A stretch of DNA of 64,000 nucleotides, from assembly GCA_027559495.1 (NCBI GenBank), contig JAMXSV010000010.1, forward strand, positions 1,302,001-1,366,000, written 5' to 3'. Positions 63,133 through 64,000 of the stretch are shown here, one piece after another; the stretch's first letter is position 1; each line of letters starts with the position of its first letter. The notes beneath the pieces were generated by a model, which saw only the letters and a list, made by a program, of their open reading frames with translations, made no database searches and was not told where the DNA came from. A program made the translations under genes and the position numbers. This DNA is from Aurifilum marmelostoma. Lineage: Eukaryota > Ascomycota > Sordariomycetes > Diaporthales > Cryphonectriaceae.

Positions 63133-64000
63133 CTATTCAAGCCCCATGACAACCTCATCGCCGACCCCCCAGCTGTCACCGCCCCTGGTACTCGGCGAGC
63201 CCAGTCCGACACCCAGGCGCTCTAGGCTTGCCGCCTCGTCCTCGCTCTGGGCCTCGCTCGTACGTCTGGACCTCCGCTGCCGCGGGCTGCCCGTGATGCT
63301 ATCCTTATCAGTCTGGTTGAGGCTTTGCTGCGACTTGCTGTCTGTCACTCTTCTCCGCAGCGAGGGCATCCTGAACCTCATCGAGCGCGACGACGACGAC
63401 AGCACCGAGGAGACGTCGTCGGCTTCGGCTCCTTCTTCCTTGATCTCTTGTAGTCCGTCGCTCTTGCGATCCCCAAAGAGGTCCTTGGAGCTTAACGAGT
63501 CGGAGGTTGTCGTGAACGGAGGTGCCAGCGTTGGTAATGTTGGTCGTGGTGGGAGGGACGGCGGCCGTTCAGCACCACGTGTCGGGGTAGTAGGTACTGG
63601 TGTATCTTCGGCGTCCTCGTCTGCGCCTGCTCGGGAGCTTGGCGTCTCTGCCTCGTCATCACTGTCGATCTCGACGAGCTCAGCGTCGCGGTACCATTTC
63701 CTTCGGCGCGTCCACCTGCCCCAGCCATCTTGACCTCGGCGGCCGTATTGCCACTGTAGTGAGCATGTCAGTCAGTATGCGCTCCCCAAGGTCTCCGGTG
63801 GTGCGAAAGTTCCCAGCAGCTGTAGAAATACCTTGTTATCATAGTAGACCCACCCGTTCCTCCCCGCCTCTCCATCATAATCCCAGGGCCCACGCTCGCC
63901 GTCGCCATCCAAGACAGTCTCATCCGGTACCCCGTCCACCCTCCAGCGACCCCCTTCGACCCACCTCCAGCGCATGGCGCTGTCATCCTCTACCTCGGGT
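63133..64000 (-). CDS. dysferlin-domain peroxin (Pex23/Pex24-like), 5' partial
   Basis: The C-terminal part of a gene that continues beyond the right edge. Exons are 64000-63832 (partial) and 63753-63133, with a 77-nt intron (GTATTT...CTACAG). The visible 263 residues start in a dysferlin-type repeat: MRWRWVEGGRWRVDG, then GWVYYDNK/WQYGRRGQDGWG and GRWTRRRKWYRDAELVEID. This WxW...GWxY...RxRxW pattern defines the C-terminal domain of peroxisomal/ER peroxins Pex23, Pex24, Pex30-32. They regulate peroxisome number and ER-peroxisome contacts. A Ser/Arg-rich disordered tail follows and ends at TAG 63133. The membrane domain should lie outside the window. Confidence 0.85.

Overview
The window looks like nuclear DNA of a filamentous ascomycete (Pezizomycotina, most likely Sordariomycetes). 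Genes are monocistronic, lie on both strands and carry short GT-AG introns, mostly 45-180 nt. The content fits: a class II hydrophobin, a 2EXR protein, a LIP-type secreted lipase, a GH106-type rhamnosidase, a GT90 glycosyltransferase, a HAM1-like protein and an ACS-family transporter. No operon, rRNA, tRNA, CRISPR array or intact transposon was seen.

Layout. 1-3110: no convincing gene. 3111-7968: class II hydrophobin (+), Mpv17/PMP22-type membrane protein (-), HAM1-like protein (+). 9658-14841: secreted lipase (+) and GH106-type alpha-L-rhamnosidase (-), tail to tail. 15862-19643: 2EXR protein (+), 595-aa TPR protein (+), small acidic hypothetical protein (-). 20870-28536: 4-coumarate:CoA-ligase-like enzyme ending in the peroxisomal signal ARL (-), Gfo/Idh/MocA oxidoreductase (-), and a divergent MFS transporter (+) with a GC-AG intron. 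29823-32548: GNAT acetyltransferase (-) and COX14-type mitochondrial protein (-). 35581-43407: SmgGDS/Rap1GDS-like armadillo protein (+), ribosomal protein eL13 (-), GT90 glycosyltransferase (-). 45715-50942: vacuolar-type Gly-X carboxypeptidase (+) and a conserved fungal protein (-) followed by a long in-frame open extension past its stop. 54581-59702: DAHP synthase (+), Cys-rich single-pass membrane protein (-), mitochondrial ribosomal protein mL50 (+), and a 24-residue metallothionein (-) found only by joining two tiny exons. 63133-64000: dysferlin-domain peroxin (-), cut by the right edge.

The genes mix housekeeping (eL13, mL50, COX14-like, DAHP synthase, carboxypeptidase) with secreted or accessory functions (hydrophobin, lipase, rhamnosidase, GT90, CoA ligase, transporter). 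I see no biosynthetic cluster with a backbone synthase. The only pair that looks linked by arrangement is the divergent oxidoreductase/MFS transporter.

The most striking observation is at sequence level. Six conserved genes are broken at seven places. Each break is one extra base in a C/G homopolymer (5 to 9 long), and removing one base restores the family frame and makes the exon sum divisible by three. All seven are +1. A consensus-sequence error is the most likely cause, but it needs read-level checking because it decides whether these genes are functional. Other items worth a second look are the metallothionein microgene, the in-frame extension after a UAG at 49738, and the GC-AG intron.
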